Shown here one piece after another: positions 1 to 9,648 of a stretch of DNA of 64,000 bases. Source of the DNA: Paracoccus sp. (in: a-proteobacteria) (lineage in GTDB: Bacteria; Pseudomonadota; Alphaproteobacteria; Rhodobacterales; Rhodobacteraceae); the NCBI RefSeq assembly GCF_030538655.1, contig NZ_JAUNTO010000012.1, positions 46,697 to 110,696 on the forward strand. Reading direction: 5' to 3'. A model generated the notes under the pieces. It saw nothing but the letters and a program-made list of their open reading frames with translations. It ran no database searches and was not told the DNA's origin. Made by a program: the position numbers and the translations under genes. Each line of letters begins with the position of its first letter. The stretch's first letter is position 1.

Positions 1-2
1 GT

Positions 3-812
3 TGGCCACAAGCGATCAGGCTGAACGGTTGTCGATATGGTGCTTTTGTTGGCAAGGCCGTCAGTGGCGCAGAGCGGATCAATTGGCTGGCCCGAATGCC
101 GCCATCGCCAGAGGGTGTGGATTTCTTACCTCACCCCTATCATGAATGTGCCCGTGCCTTGCAGGATGCCGGGCATGGTGCGGAAGCACGTGTCGTTTTG
201 ATCGAAAAGGAACGGCTTCAGCGTCTGGTGCGGCGGCAGAGGCAGTGGGATCAGGCAAAGGCGGCTCACGGCTGGCGTCGATCAAGCCTATATGTGCAAT
301 ACGCAGGGAGCCTGATCTCCGACTGGCTGCTGAAATGGACCGTGGCCTATGGTCGGCGGCCTTTGCAGGCGGCGGTGCCATTGCTGTTTCTGCTGCTGAT
401 CGGTGCGAATACCTTTCAGGTTGCGGCGAATGCGGGTGCGATCAAACCCAACCTACCGCAAATTCAGCGGGCGCCGGAATGGGCGGCTTGTGCTGTGCCG
501 CTTGGCCAGACGGTCCTTGGAAACGCCGCCTTGGACGGGCGTGCCCGCCCCGGTCAGTCGCAGGTGGCGTGCTTTCTGACCCAGCCCGAGGCGCATTCTT
601 ACCCGAAATTCGACGCGCTGATCTATTCCGCCGATACGCTGCTGCCCATCGTCTCGCTGGAAATGCAAAGCTATTGGATACCCGACGACCGCAAGCCGTT
701 TGGCTGGTGGGCGCGGTGGTATCTGTGGTTTCACATCATGGCGGGTTGGGCCTTGACGTTGCTGGCGGTTGCCGGTTTTTCTGGACTTATCAAGACGGAT
801 AACACCAAATGA
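3..812 (+). CDS. C-terminal part of a membrane protein, cut by the window edge
   Basis: The frame is open to the left edge of the window, so the true start lies outside; the first in-frame ATG at 96 is probably internal. The visible part begins with a short stretch of the L-x-G-C-x-Y type seen at the end of pentapeptide-like or beta-helix regions, followed by a charged helical part (about residues 40-100) and two likely membrane segments: one around residues 145-165 (AAVPLLFLLLIGA) and one at the C-terminus (FHIMAGWALTLLAVAGF). Similar tails occur in large Rhodobacteraceae membrane proteins annotated only as membrane-associated or oxidoreductase-like; I do not assign a function. The stop overlaps the next gene by four bases (ATGA), which suggests translational coupling. 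Confidence 0.7.
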   Translation, partial: WPQAIRLNGCRYGAFVGKAVSGAERINWLARMPPSPEGVDFLPHPYHECARALQDAGHGAEARVVLIEKERLQRLVRRQRQWDQAKAAHGWRRSSLYVQYAGSLISDWLLKWTVAYGRRPLQAAVPLLFLLLIGANTFQVAANAGAIKPNLPQIQRAPEWAACAVPLGQTVLGNAALDGRARPGQSQVACFLTQPEAHSYPKFDALIYSADTLLPIVSLEMQSYWIPDDRKPFGWWARWYLWFHIMAGWALTLLAVAGFSGLIKTDNTK

Positions 813-1237
813 CCGACCTGTTCGCCCGCATCCGCGCCAGTTTCGACCGCCAGACGATGATGGCCACATTTGGCGCGCAGCTGGATGTGGCGGAACCGGG
901 GCGCGTGGTCATTTCCGCCCCGGTCCTGCCCGGATCGCTGCAACAGCACGGGGCCGGGCACGCAGCGCTGACCTTTGGCCTTGGCGATTCGGCGGCGGGC
1001 TATGCCGCGCTGACCACTCTGCCCGAGGGGGCAGAGGTGATGACGGCGGAAATCAAGATCAACCTGATGGCCCCCGCCCTGGGCGAGCGTCTGGTGGCCG
1101 AGGGGCGGGTAATCCGCGCCGGGCGGCGTCTGATCGTGGTCGCCTCCGACGTCTGGGCCGAAACGGCCAAGGGGCGCAAACATGTGGCGATGCTGCAAGG
1201 GACGATGATCCCCGTTGCGCCGGATGCGATAGGCTGA
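809..1237 (+). CDS. PaaI-type hotdog-fold thioesterase
   Basis: A 142-residue protein of the usual single-domain hotdog length. The pattern QQHGAGHAALTFGLGDSAAGYAAL followed by a strand containing AEIKINLMAPALGE and then GRVIRAGRRLIVVASDVW is typical of the PaaI/YigI-like acyl-CoA thioesterase group, which hydrolyses acyl-CoA thioesters in the cytoplasm. The usual catalytic acidic residue position is occupied by D in GLGDSAAG. It starts on the ATGA overlap with the upstream membrane protein gene, so the two are probably one transcript. The natural substrate cannot be read from the sequence. The 114 bases after the stop, before convergent folD, show no clear terminator hairpin. Confidence 0.8.
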   Translation: MTDLFARIRASFDRQTMMATFGAQLDVAEPGRVVISAPVLPGSLQQHGAGHAALTFGLGDSAAGYAALTTLPEGAEVMTAEIKINLMAPALGERLVAEGRVIRAGRRLIVVASDVWAETAKGRKHVAMLQGTMIPVAPDAIG

Positions 1238-1351
1238 TCGCGCCCCGCCCTACATGAGGGGAAACAGGGCAGGGCGCGAAGCCGTTTCCGGGGAACGTCT
1301 TGCCCGGTTGATCTCTGACTAACTGATTCGGCTTAAAAAGCAGTTAACGGC

Positions 1352-2227
1352 TCAGGGCGTCAGACCTTCGGGATCGGGCAGACCGTTCGCGCGTGCCGTC
1401 GCTGTCAGCGTGTTGGCCAGCAGGCAGGCGATGGTCATCGGCCCGACGCCGCCCGGCACCGGAGTGATCGCGCCGGCCTCCGGCTGCACCGCATCGAAAT
1501 CCACGTCGCCCACCAGCCCGTCATCGGTGCGGTTGATGCCCACGTCGATCACCACCGCGCCAGGCTTGATCCAGTCGGCCCCGACCATTTTCGGGCGCCC
1601 GACCGCCGCGACGATAATATCGGCCTGACGGCACAGCCCCGGCAGATCGTGGGTGCGCGAATGCGCGACCGTCACCGTGGCGCTGTCGCGCAGCAGCAGT
1701 TGCGCCATCGGTTTGCCGACAATGTTCGACCGGCCGATGACCACCGCGTTCTTGCCGGACAGATCGCCCAGATGATCGCGCAGCAGCATCAGGCAGCCCA
1801 GCGGCGTGCAGGGCACCATCGCCTTTTGTCCGGTCGCCAGCCGCCCGACGTTCAGGATGTGAAAGCCATCCACGTCCTTTTCGGGGGCAATGGCGTTAAT
1901 GACCGCCGATTCGTCCATGTGCCGGGGCAGAGGCAGTTGCACCAGAATCCCGTTCACCGCCGGGTCATTGTTCAACTGATCGATCAGCGCCAGCAGATCA
2001 TCCTGCGCGGTGTCGGCGGGCAGGCGGTGTTCATAGGAATTCATCCCGACCTCGCGCGTCATCTTGCCCTTGGAGCGGACATAGACGGTCGATGCGGGAT
2101 CTTCGCCGACCAGAACCACGGCCAGACCGGGGGTGATGCCGCGCGACCTCAGCGCCGTAACTTCGTCGGCGATCCGGCTGCGCAGGCGGGCGGCAAAGGC
2201 TTTGCCGTCGATCAGCATGGCGGTCAT
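1352..2227 (-). CDS. folD: Bifunctional methylenetetrahydrofolate dehydrogenase / methenyltetrahydrofolate cyclohydrolase FolD
   Basis: FolD interconverts 5,10-methylene-, 5,10-methenyl- and 10-formyl-tetrahydrofolate in the cytoplasm and supplies one-carbon units for purine and formyl-methionine synthesis. The 291-residue length fits the family. Visible signatures are YVRSKGKM with the catalytic lysine, [10 protein letters not shown], the Rossmann-type stretch [18 protein letters not shown] that binds NADP, and PGGVGPMT near the C-terminus. The start codon overlaps the stop of the upstream chorismate mutase gene by four bases, so these two genes are likely translated together. No anomalies are seen. 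Confidence 0.97.
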   Translation of the reverse strand: MTAMLIDGKAFAARLRSRIADEVTALRSRGITPGLAVVLVGEDPASTVYVRSKGKMTREVGMNSYEHRLPADTAQDDLLALIDQLNNDPAVNGILVQLPLPRHMDESAVINAIAPEKDVDGFHILNVGRLATGQKAMVPCTPLGCLMLLRDHLGDLSGKNAVVIGRSNIVGKPMAQLLLRDSATVTVAHSRTHDLPGLCRQADIIVAAVGRPKMVGADWIKPGAVVIDVGINRTDDGLVGDVDFDAVQPEAGAITPVPGGVGPMTIACLLANTLTATARANGLPDPEGLTP

Positions 2228-2541
2228 GTGCGGTCCCCTTTCATCAGTGTTTCTTCGCGGGCGATGGCGTTTTCGATCAATTGCCGCCAGATATGTTCGA
2301 TCAGGTCGGGGTTCAGCCCGGCATCAGCGGCATGACCGCGCGCGTTTGCGACCACCTGTTCCACGCGGGTATCAATGCGGGCGGGCAGGCCATCGCGCAT
2401 CTTGATCTGCGCCGCACGGTCGATCAGCGCCAGACGGCGTGCCAGCAGGGCGATCAGATCAGCATCCAGCGCGTCGATGGCGGCGCGCAGGGCGGGCATA
2501 TCGGGCAGGTCGGACGGGTTTTCCATATCAGGGGAATGCAC
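2224..2541 (-). CDS. Chorismate mutase, AroQ class
   Basis: A small all-helical protein (105 residues from a GTG, or 100 from the ATG at 2526) of the AroQ type, which converts chorismate to prephenate on the way to phenylalanine and tyrosine. The first helix reads [30 protein letters not shown], with the arginine and lysine positions expected to hold the substrate, and the second carries [10 protein letters not shown] and [13 protein letters not shown]. It is a stand-alone mutase with no prephenate dehydratase domain attached. It overlaps folD by four bases; the pairing has no obvious metabolic logic. Neither start candidate has a strong Shine-Dalgarno sequence. Confidence 0.85.
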   Translation of the reverse strand: MHSPDMENPSDLPDMPALRAAIDALDADLIALLARRLALIDRAAQIKMRDGLPARIDTRVEQVVANARGHAADAGLNPDLIEHIWRQLIENAIAREETLMKGDRT

Positions 2542-3088
2542 GCTGCGCGGCGCGGGTGCAAGCCTGTCGGGATAAGGATTGCGCTTGCGGGGCCGTCTGC
2601 AAAAAGCTTGCTGATCCTTTGGCCAGAAGATGCACGGCTTGATCCTGCCATCACAAAGCCGCGCGGTTCGTTATGCCAAGATATTGGCTGTCAGCAATGC
2701 CGAAAGTTTGCGCGATCGGGATGCCAGAAGGCTTTGATCCCCGATGACCGGCGTCTGCGGCTGTGCAATGTCAGTCTTGCGATGCCTGTTCCGCCGGAAT
2801 CGGGCGCTTTATTTTCAGCGCGGCTCGATTCATCTGCGACAGGGGCGCGGGCAGGTGGAACGTGAGTTCCGCCGGGCCGTGCGCGGTGCAAGGCTTTGCC
2901 CTATATTCCCCCGAGGGGTGCGTGATCGCATTGTGCAAGAAAATGGCACTTATGCCGGGGTGTTGTCGTGATCGGCGTGGGTATGCAGCCCTTGCAGCGG
3001 TGCGTCCGGCATCACGTTCCCGTAACCGTTCAGGGTGATTGCTGTCGGCGCGGATCAGGCCCTTGCCTCCGTCTGCATGTCCGTCAAA
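2542..3088. other. Gene-poor intergenic stretch upstream of ohr
   Basis: About 550 bases between divergent chorismate mutase and ohr. Short open frames on both strands lack ribosome sites and recognisable motifs, and codon use does not look coding, so I call none of them. A weak promoter-like CCCTATATT stretch lies near 2899-2907. I could not recognise a decayed gene here. Confidence 0.5.
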
Positions 3089-3107
3089 TGTGATAGCGGC
3101 AATCACA
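3089..3107. promoter_or_regulatory. Palindrome just upstream of ohr
   Basis: TGTGAT, seven bases, then ATCACA: a perfect six-base inverted repeat ending where the strong AGGAGG ribosome site of ohr begins (3107-3112). It could be an operator or a small hairpin in the leader. The spacing is three bases too long for a CRP/FNR-type site and it does not match the AT-rich OhrR box, so the binding protein is unknown. Confidence 0.35.
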
Positions 3108-3114
3108 GGAGGAT

Positions 3115-3546
3115 ATGATGCCGACGAAGATCCTTTATCAGACCAGCGCCACCTCGACTTCGGAAGGGCGTAACGGCCACGTTGCGGTCGATGACGGCAG
3201 TTTTGCTGCCGATCTGGCCATGCCCAAGGAACTGGGTGGTGCAGGTGGCGATGCCCTGAACCCCGAAAAGCTGTTTGCCTTGGGTTATTCTGCCTGTTTC
3301 AACAGCGCGCTGCGCAACGTTGCCATGCGGGAAAAGGTCAAGCTGCCAGAGGGCACCTCGGTTCAGGTCGGCGTCGGGATCGGCCCGCGCGAAGACGAAG
3401 GTTTCGGGCTGGCGGTTTCGATCAGGGTGGCGCTGCCCGGATTGGATCGTGCACAGGCGCAGGCGCTGATCGAGGCGGCCCATCGCGTCTGCCCCTATTC
3501 CGACGCGACGCGCGGCAGTTTAAAGATTACGCCTGAACTGGCCTGA
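3115..3546 (+). CDS. ohr: Organic hydroperoxide resistance protein, Ohr/OsmC family
   Basis: Ohr is a cytoplasmic thiol peroxidase that reduces fatty-acid and other organic hydroperoxides using a lipoylated partner. The 143-residue length is typical. Both redox cysteines are present: the peroxidatic one in YSACFNSALRNVA (about residue 60) and the resolving one in HRVCPYSDATRG (about residue 124). The start at 3115 or the ATG three bases later is preceded by AGGAGG. No ohrR-type MarR regulator is adjacent. The gene is monocistronic and ends at a bidirectional terminator shared with ftsH. Confidence 0.95.
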   Translation: MMPTKILYQTSATSTSEGRNGHVAVDDGSFAADLAMPKELGGAGGDALNPEKLFALGYSACFNSALRNVAMREKVKLPEGTSVQVGVGIGPREDEGFGLAVSIRVALPGLDRAQAQALIEAAHRVCPYSDATRGSLKITPELA

Positions 3547-3550
3547 ACAG

Positions 3551-3575
3551 AAAAAGCCCCCGAAAGGGGGCTTTT
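3551..3575. terminator. Bidirectional rho-independent terminator between ohr and ftsH
   Basis: AAAAAGCCCCC-GAAA-GGGGGCTTTT forms a perfect GC-rich stem with an A-run on one side and a T-run on the other, so it can stop transcription from both convergent genes. Confidence 0.92.
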
Positions 3576-3577
3576 CA

Positions 3578-5476
3578 TCAGGTTTGCGGAGCCGCAGCAG
3601 GGTCCGGGTCAGAGGTCGATCTGCCCGCCCTTGGGATAGATGCGACGGAAGGGATATGGCTGGAGGGCGTGTCGTCATCGCCGCCCAAAGCCTCGCCCCG
3701 GATGACCTTGCCGATTTCTTCGCCGGTCAGGGTTTCGTATTCCAGCAAGCCTTTGGCCAGACGTTCGAATTCCTCGGATTTTTCCAGCAGGATGCGACGG
3801 GCGTCCTGATAGCCGTCTTCGATCAGCTGGCGCACCTCGGATTCGATAAGTTCCTTGGTGGTGGCCGATACCGAAAACCCGCCGGTATTGCCCGAATAGC
3901 CTTCGTGCGCCTCGGCATAATCGACCGCGCCGACCTTGTCGGACATGCCCCAACGCATCACCATGGCGCGCGCCAACTGGCTGGCCTGCATGATGTCACC
4001 CGCCGGGCCGTTGGACACGCCTTCTTCACCGTATTTGATGATTTCGGCGGCCTTTCCGGCCATGGTCATGGTGATTTTCTGCTTGGCCTCGTCCTTGTGC
4101 ATGTTCAGCCGGTCCATTTCCGGCAGGCTGACGACCATGCCCAAAGCGCCACCACGCGGGATGATGGTGGCCTTATAGACCGGATCGCATTTCGGCAGCG
4201 ACAGACCGACGATGGCGTGCCCCGCCTCGTGATAGGCGGTCTTTTCCTTTTGTTCCGGGGTCAGCACAAGACTGCGGCGTTCGACGCCCAGCATCACCTT
4301 GTCCTTGGCGTTTTCGAAATCTTCCATGCTGACAAAGCGCCGCCCGATGCGCGCGGCCATCAGCGCGGCCTCGTTCACCAGGTTCATCAGATCGGCACCC
4401 GAAAAACCGGGCGTGCCGCGCGCGATGATGCGCAGATCGACATCAGGGCCAACCGGAACCTTGCGCGAGTGAACGCCAAGAATTTTCTCGCGGCCCTTGA
4501 TATCGGGGTTCGGCACGTGGATTTGCCGGTCGAACCGACCGGGGCGCAGCAGCGCCGGGTCCAGCACGTCTTTGCGGTTGGTGGCGGCGATGATGATGAT
4601 GCCTTCGTTCGCCTCGAACCCGTCCATTTCCACCAGAAGCTGGTTCAGCGTCTGTTCGCGTTCGTCATTGCCGCCGCCGATGCCGACACCGCGCGCCCGG
4701 CCCACCGCGTCAATTTCGTCGATGAACAGGATACAGGGCGCGGATTTCTTGGCCTGTTCGAACATGTCACGGACGCGTGACGCGCCAACACCGACGAACA
4801 TTTCCACGAAATCGGACCCCGAGATGGTAAAGAACGGCACGCCCGCCTCGCCCGCGATGGCGCGGGCCAGCAGGGTTTTCCCGGTGCCGGGCGGGCCGAC
4901 CAGCAGCGCGCCTTTCGGGATTTTCCCGCCCAAGCGGCTGAATTTCTGCGGATTGCGCAGGAATTCGACGATTTCTTCCAGCTCTTCCTTGGCCTCGTCG
5001 ATGCCGGCCACATCGTCAAATGTGACGCGTCCGTGCTTTTCGGTCAGCAGTTTGGCCTTGGATTTGCCAAAGCCCATCGCGCCGCCGCGCCCGCCGCCCT
5101 GCATCCGGTTCATGAAGAAGATCCAGACACCGATCAGCAGAATGAACGGCAGCCACACCCCCAAGAGAGACATGAAGCCCGAACTTTGCTGTTTCACCAC
5201 CCGCACCTCGACATTGCGGTCGATCAGGCGGTTGGCGATTTCCTCGCCCTCGGGGCGGACGGTGGCATAACGCTGGCCGTCGCGGGTCACAAAGCCGACA
5301 TCCTCACCATCAATGGTGACGGATGCGACCTGATCGTTATTCACCCGCTGGATGAAGTCGGAATAGCTGATCTGGCGGCTGTTCATCTGCGCGGATTCGC
5401 CGCCGAACAGATTGAACAGCGCCAAAATCATCAGGAACAGGACCACCCAAAAGGCGATATTGCGTGCGTTACCCAA
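3578..5476 (-). CDS. ftsH: ATP-dependent zinc metalloprotease FtsH
   Basis: FtsH is a hexameric inner-membrane AAA+ protease that degrades short-lived cytoplasmic and membrane proteins. I place the start at a TTG (5474-5476) just after a clear GGAGG; this gives 632 residues, the normal length, whereas the longer open frame upstream adds a proline/arginine-rich run that looks non-coding. Two membrane segments are visible ([16 protein letters not shown] near residue 15 and [16 protein letters not shown] near residue 110), then Walker A GPPGTGKT (about 195), Walker [13 protein letters not shown], the second region of homology with [17 protein letters not shown], and the zinc site HEAGHA (about 418). 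tilS ends 68 bases upstream on the same strand, the usual alphaproteobacterial order. Confidence 0.97.
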   Translation of the reverse strand: MGNARNIAFWVVLFLMILALFNLFGGESAQMNSRQISYSDFIQRVNNDQVASVTIDGEDVGFVTRDGQRYATVRPEGEEIANRLIDRNVEVRVVKQQSSGFMSLLGVWLPFILLIGVWIFFMNRMQGGGRGGAMGFGKSKAKLLTEKHGRVTFDDVAGIDEAKEELEEIVEFLRNPQKFSRLGGKIPKGALLVGPPGTGKTLLARAIAGEAGVPFFTISGSDFVEMFVGVGASRVRDMFEQAKKSAPCILFIDEIDAVGRARGVGIGGGNDEREQTLNQLLVEMDGFEANEGIIIIAATNRKDVLDPALLRPGRFDRQIHVPNPDIKGREKILGVHSRKVPVGPDVDLRIIARGTPGFSGADLMNLVNEAALMAARIGRRFVSMEDFENAKDKVMLGVERRSLVLTPEQKEKTAYHEAGHAIVGLSLPKCDPVYKATIIPRGGALGMVVSLPEMDRLNMHKDEAKQKITMTMAGKAAEIIKYGEEGVSNGPAGDIMQASQLARAMVMRWGMSDKVGAVDYAEAHEGYSGNTGGFSVSATTKELIESEVRQLIEDGYQDARRILLEKSEEFERLAKGLLEYETLTGEEIGKVIRGEALGGDDDTPSSHIPSVASIPRAGRSTSDPDPAAAPQT

Positions 5477-5544
5477 GCGGGAGCCTCCGATACCACGGTT
5501 TCCCCGCAAGATAGGGATTATGGCGTCAGGTTCAATGCGAATGC

Positions 5545-6777
5545 TCAATGAAGGTGAACAAGTCGGCCAAATTCCCCTGCATTCCGCAGCGGTTCGACCC
5601 GCCACGGGGCCTGCGGTTGCAGGACGGGGGTTGCCAAAAGCCGCCCGTCGGCCCTGATCGCGGGCGTTGCCGCCGCTTCGTCGCGTGACAGGCCCGACAG
5701 ACGCCAATTCACCTGATCCAGCGATTCGTATCCGACCGCCGCAACGGTTTCGCCCGGTGACAACCCCTCGATCCGCCAGCGATTGTCCCAGACCGGCGCA
5801 TCATTCGCAGGCGCGCGCATGGCTGCCGCCGGTTCACGGATGACACGGATGCGATCGCCGGTGGGGCAGAACAGCGCCCCGTCCAGCGTCACCCGGCTGC
5901 CTGCCGCCAAGGCGGCCAGCGCATGGGCGACAGTGGCGCGGCGGGGGGGATAGTCGGCGCCGGTGATCCAGCGGGCGGCGGCCACCGCCAGACGGCGCTG
6001 CACCTCGGGTGGGCTGTGACGAAAGGGGGCGCGCGGCAGGATCAGACTGCCCCGGTCGGCCACCGCTTCACCCGCCGTCTGTGCCGCGTAATAGGCCAGC
6101 GCGTCGCGGGCCTGTGCGATGTTCTGCGCCGATTGCGCCAGTGCTGCGGCATCCAGTTGCAGCGCGGCCATTGCCTTGCGGATGCGGATGCGGTCGAAAT
6201 CGTCATTGTCGTTGCTGGGATCGTCGATCCAGCGCAGGTTGCGTTCGGTCAGCCAGTCGCGCAGGCTGGCGCGGCTGACCCTCAGCATCGGGCGCAGCCA
6301 GCGGACGCCAAAGGCGTCGCGCCATTCCGCCATTGCGGCAAGGCCATCCACCCCCGCCCCGCGCGCCAGCCGCATCAGCAGGGTTTCGGCCTGATCGTCC
6401 TGCGTATGCCCCAGCAGCACAGCAGACAGGTCGTTATGCCGCGCCCAGCCCGACAGCAGCCGCAGCCGTGCATCGCGGGCATTGGCCATCAGGTTTCCCT
6501 CGGTCGTGTCGCGCTGCCATAGCAGGGTGACATGCGCAATGCCCAGCGATTCAGCAGTCTTTTGCGCCGCGCGGGCCTCGGCGGCGCTTTCGGGGCGCAG
6601 GCCGTGATCGACGGTCGCGGCCATCAGCCTGCGCCCGCGCCCCCAGCCATGTGCCATGTGCAGCAGCGCGGTGGAATCGCCGCCGCCGGACAGGGCGATG
6701 CCAACGGCGGGCATGTCACCGGCCAGCCGGTCCAGCGCGGCACGGACATGGGCTTCCGTGCTGGCGGTGTCAGCCAT
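5545..6777 (-). CDS. tilS: tRNA(Ile)-lysidine synthase TilS
   Basis: TilS attaches lysine to C34 of tRNA-Ile(CAU), which lets it read AUA instead of AUG; it is essential. The PP-loop SGGGDSTALLHM (about residue 30) binds ATP, and the HTQDDQAETLLMRLARGAG stretch is the family signature. 410 residues is within the normal range; the C-terminal half is a variable RNA-binding region. It overlaps cpoB by eight bases and lies between cpoB and ftsH, continuing the tol-pal operon order seen in related bacteria. Confidence 0.95.
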   Translation of the reverse strand: MADTASTEAHVRAALDRLAGDMPAVGIALSGGGDSTALLHMAHGWGRGRRLMAATVDHGLRPESAAEARAAQKTAESLGIAHVTLLWQRDTTEGNLMANARDARLRLLSGWARHNDLSAVLLGHTQDDQAETLLMRLARGAGVDGLAAMAEWRDAFGVRWLRPMLRVSRASLRDWLTERNLRWIDDPSNDNDDFDRIRIRKAMAALQLDAAALAQSAQNIAQARDALAYYAAQTAGEAVADRGSLILPRAPFRHSPPEVQRRLAVAAARWITGADYPPRRATVAHALAALAAGSRVTLDGALFCPTGDRIRVIREPAAAMRAPANDAPVWDNRWRIEGLSPGETVAAVGYESLDQVNWRLSGLSRDEAAATPAIRADGRLLATPVLQPQAPWRVEPLRNAGEFGRLVHLH

Positions 6778-7708
6778 GCTCGGCCAGGTCGGCAGCGGCC
6801 TCGGGGTCGTCGATCAGGGGCAGCGACTGGCTGGCGCAATCCAGCGCGGCCAGGCGGCGGTTGGCCTCGTCCGCGGCGGCACTGCCGGGAAAGCGCGCCG
6901 GGATTTCGGCCAGATACAGACAGGCAGCCAGGGCATCGCCGCTGTCGCTGATGACCCGCGCCAGACCCAGCAGGCTGGCCCCGGCCTGCGGCCCGTCGGG
7001 GGCGGCGGCAAAGGATTCCAGCCATGCGGCCCCCGCGCCCTGCGGATCGCCCGCGCTGTCCAGCGCCGCGCCGCGCAGGAACAGTGCATGGGCCGTCAGC
7101 GGCCCACCCGCGTGGGCTTGGGCAAAGGCCGCGAAAAGCTCGGCCGCGCGCGGAAAGTCACCCTGACCGAGCACCTCCTGCGCCCGGTCGAATTCAGCCT
7201 GTTCGGTGGTCGAGGCGGGCGCCGCGCCCGTACCGCCGTTGCCGCCAGAATCGGGTGCGATCACCGGGGCCATGACCGGCGCACCGCCCTGTGCCATGCT
7301 GCCCAGATCAGGCTGCGTCATCACCGCGCCCAGATCACAGGCCGGGTCCATCTCGCACAGGCGGAATTCGATGTCGTTAATGCGTCGGGTGCCGTCGGTG
7401 ACGATACGCCCGATGCGGTTCTGCAACTGCTCGGTCTGGCCGGTCAGGCGGGCGATCTGTGTTTCAATGGCGTTCATGCGGTCAATGGCGCTGTCGCCGC
7501 CCGCCGCCTGAAAGCCTGCCGCGCCCGAGGCGTTCAGTTCGGCCCGCAGCGATTGCAGCTCGCCCGCCAGCGCGCGCAACTGGGCGCGCAGATCGGCCAG
7601 CGTGGCGACGGTTTCGGGCGCGGGCTGTGCCGGTGCGGCCAGCGGCACGGCCACGCACAGCGCCAACGCGGTCAGCCCGGCCCGCATCATAACCCGCCCC
7701 CGGATCAT
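6770..7708 (-). CDS. cpoB: Tol-Pal system periplasmic protein CpoB (YbgF)
   Basis: A secreted 312-residue protein with an N-terminal signal peptide (LTALALCVAVPLAAPAQPA), a coiled-coil part (about residues 30-95, LADLRAQLRALAGELQSLRAELN) and C-terminal tetratricopeptide repeats (about 165-300). In enteric bacteria CpoB links Tol energy use with peptidoglycan synthesis during constriction. The start at 7708 overlaps the pal stop by four bases; an internal ATG pair at 7690/7687 is an alternative with a GGGCGGG stretch before it. The spacer between coil and repeats is rich in Gly, Ala and Met. Identity rests on position and domain order. Confidence 0.9.
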   Translation of the reverse strand: MIRGRVMMRAGLTALALCVAVPLAAPAQPAPETVATLADLRAQLRALAGELQSLRAELNASGAAGFQAAGGDSAIDRMNAIETQIARLTGQTEQLQNRIGRIVTDGTRRINDIEFRLCEMDPACDLGAVMTQPDLGSMAQGGAPVMAPVIAPDSGGNGGTGAAPASTTEQAEFDRAQEVLGQGDFPRAAELFAAFAQAHAGGPLTAHALFLRGAALDSAGDPQGAGAAWLESFAAAPDGPQAGASLLGLARVISDSGDALAACLYLAEIPARFPGSAAADEANRRLAALDCASQSLPLIDDPEAAADLAEHG

Positions 7709-8286
7709 ACCCCGGCCCCCGCGACAGGCGGCGCAACCGGCGCGTCAGAGGGTGTGACTACGGTCACGGCACGGCGGTTGCGAGCAAAGCAGACCTCGGT
7801 TGAACAGACCTCAATCGGGCGTTCCTTGCCAAAGCTGCTGGTCTGCACCCGTGCGGTGTCGATACCCTGCGCGATCAGATATTCCTGCACTGCCCCGGCC
7901 CGCCGCGCGCCCAGTGCAAGGTTATATTCCCGCGTGCCCATCTCGTCGGCGTGCCCCTCGATCCGGGCGGTAAAGTTGGTGTGCTGGCGCAGCCATTCCG
8001 CCTGTCGGGTCAGGATGGCGCGCGCCTCGGCGGACAGGCTTACCTCGTCCTGAACAAAGCTGACCGTATCGCCTACGGTGCCGCTGAAATAAGCTGCCGT
8101 CGCCTGGCCGCCCAAGGCACCTTGCGTGATATTGCCCTGATACACGGCCCCGCTGCCGGTGTTCACATAGGGATCGGCCACCAATTGCGGCGGGGCGGGC
8201 TGGGTGCAGGCCATCAGCGCCAGCAGGGGCAGGGCAGCGGCGGCGGCGATCAGGGGGAAACGGGGCGTCATGGCCGGTGTCCTCAT
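7705..8286 (-). CDS. pal: Peptidoglycan-associated lipoprotein Pal
   Basis: Pal is an outer-membrane lipoprotein that holds the outer membrane to peptidoglycan and moves to the division site with the Tol proteins. A lipobox LLALMAC is followed by a spacer and an OmpA-like domain with the peptidoglycan-binding signature IEGHADEMGTREYNLALGARRA (split here into its family parts) and SFGKERPIEV. Two cysteines in VCSTEVCFARNRR could form a disulfide. The frame begins at 8286 with an ATGA overlap on tolB; the ATG at 8271 is preceded by GAGGAC and may be the real start. A short proline/alanine tail ends the protein. Confidence 0.96.
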   Translation of the reverse strand: MRTPAMTPRFPLIAAAAALPLLALMACTQPAPPQLVADPYVNTGSGAVYQGNITQGALGGQATAAYFSGTVGDTVSFVQDEVSLSAEARAILTRQAEWLRQHTNFTARIEGHADEMGTREYNLALGARRAGAVQEYLIAQGIDTARVQTSSFGKERPIEVCSTEVCFARNRRAVTVVTPSDAPVAPPVAGAGV

Positions 8287-9611
8287 GGCAAAAGCGGCCC
8301 CCAGGACGGGTCCGAGGCGGCGAAATCCAGATCCAGCGGCCGCATATTGCGGCCGGTGATGTCCACGGAATGCAGGCGCGGCGCGCCATCGCCGCCGGGC
8401 GTTACGCGGGTGAACATCACCACACGGCCATTGGGTGCCCAGCTTGGGCCTTCGTCAAGAAACGATTCTGTCAGGCTGCGTTCCTCGGACCCGTCGATGC
8501 GCATGGCGCCGATGTGGAAGGTGTCGCCGTTCTGGCGGGTAAAGGCGATCATGTCACCGCGCGGCGACCAGACGGGGCTGCTGTAACGCCCCTCACCAAA
8601 GCTGATGCGCGTGGCCTCGCCGCCGGTCAGCGGCTGCACATACAGTTGCTGCGTGCCAGAGCGGTCGCTTTCAAAGACGATCTGGCTGCCGTCGGGGCTG
8701 AAATCGGGCGAGGTGTCGATGCCGGGCGATTCGGCCAGAGGCCGCGCGGCCCCGGTGGCGACATCCATCAGCCAGATGTCGGAATTACCCCGCTTTTCAC
8801 GGGAATAGACGATCCAGCGCCCGTCCGGTGACCAGCGCGGGGCAAAGGCCATGCTGTCGCGTGCCGCCGTCAGCGCGCGCGAGGTGACAGAGGCCACATC
8901 CATCACCCGGATCTGCGGCAGGCCGGTTTCAAAGCTGGTAAACAGAATGCTGCTGCCATCGGGGGAAAAGCGCGGCGACAGCACCAGATTCGAATCGTCG
9001 GTCAGCCAGACGGGGTTGGCCCCGTCGAAATCCATCACCCCCAGCCGCATCCGGCGCGCATCCTTGGGGCCGGTTTCCTGAACAAAGGCCACACGGCTGT
9101 CGAAATAGGGGCCTTCGCCCGTCAGCCGGACATAGATCTGATCGGCGATCTTATGGGCCGCGCGTCGCCAGTCGGCGCGGGCGGTGACGAATTGCATTCC
9201 CTCGCCCAAGGGCTGGCCTGCCACGACGTCGAACAGGCGGAACTTGACCGTGACTTCGGCGGCCTCGCCCTCGCCTGTCACGGTCACATCGCCCGTGACC
9301 AGCGCCTGCGCGTTGATCGCGCGCCATTCGGCATAGGCGACCGGGCTGCGAAAGCTGGCCGGGGTGGCGATATGGGCATCAGAGGGGATGGCGCGGAACA
9401 GGCTGGTGCCGGTCAGATCAGCAATAACGACCTGCTGCACCTCGGCAGCCATCTGTTCGTCGCCGTGAAAGGGGGCGATGGCAAGGGGCATCGGCTCGGT
9501 GATGCCATCGGTGATCTCGATCCGCAGGGGGCCATCCTGCGCAAAGGCAGGCACCGCCAGCGGCAGGGCGGCGGTCAGCAGGGCGCAAAACGGGATCACA
9601 CGGCAAAACAT
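8283..9611 (-). CDS. tolB: Tol-Pal system beta-propeller protein TolB
   Basis: TolB is a periplasmic protein with a six-bladed beta propeller that binds Pal and the TolA C-terminal domain. A signal peptide (ALLTAALPLAVPAFAQ) precedes an N-terminal alpha/beta domain and repeated blades with the motif SPDGSSILF, SPDGRWIVY, SPDGSQIVF and SPRGDMIAF. The 442-residue length is normal. The start is preceded by AAGGA. It sits in the canonical tolA-tolB-pal order. Confidence 0.97.
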   Translation of the reverse strand: MFCRVIPFCALLTAALPLAVPAFAQDGPLRIEITDGITEPMPLAIAPFHGDEQMAAEVQQVVIADLTGTSLFRAIPSDAHIATPASFRSPVAYAEWRAINAQALVTGDVTVTGEGEAAEVTVKFRLFDVVAGQPLGEGMQFVTARADWRRAAHKIADQIYVRLTGEGPYFDSRVAFVQETGPKDARRMRLGVMDFDGANPVWLTDDSNLVLSPRFSPDGSSILFTSFETGLPQIRVMDVASVTSRALTAARDSMAFAPRWSPDGRWIVYSREKRGNSDIWLMDVATGAARPLAESPGIDTSPDFSPDGSQIVFESDRSGTQQLYVQPLTGGEATRISFGEGRYSSPVWSPRGDMIAFTRQNGDTFHIGAMRIDGSEERSLTESFLDEGPSWAPNGRVVMFTRVTPGGDGAPRLHSVDITGRNMRPLDLDFAASDPSWGPLLP

Positions 9612-9648
9612 ATCCGGTCCTTAGCAAGGTTAACCCTGCGGCGAAAGG

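Noticed and set aside
3089-3107. CRP/FNR-type binding site
   Set aside because: Half sites TGTGA and TCACA are nine bases apart instead of six.
6656-8053. 465-codon plus-strand frame across tilS, cpoB and pal
   Set aside because: Shadow of three well-supported minus-strand genes.
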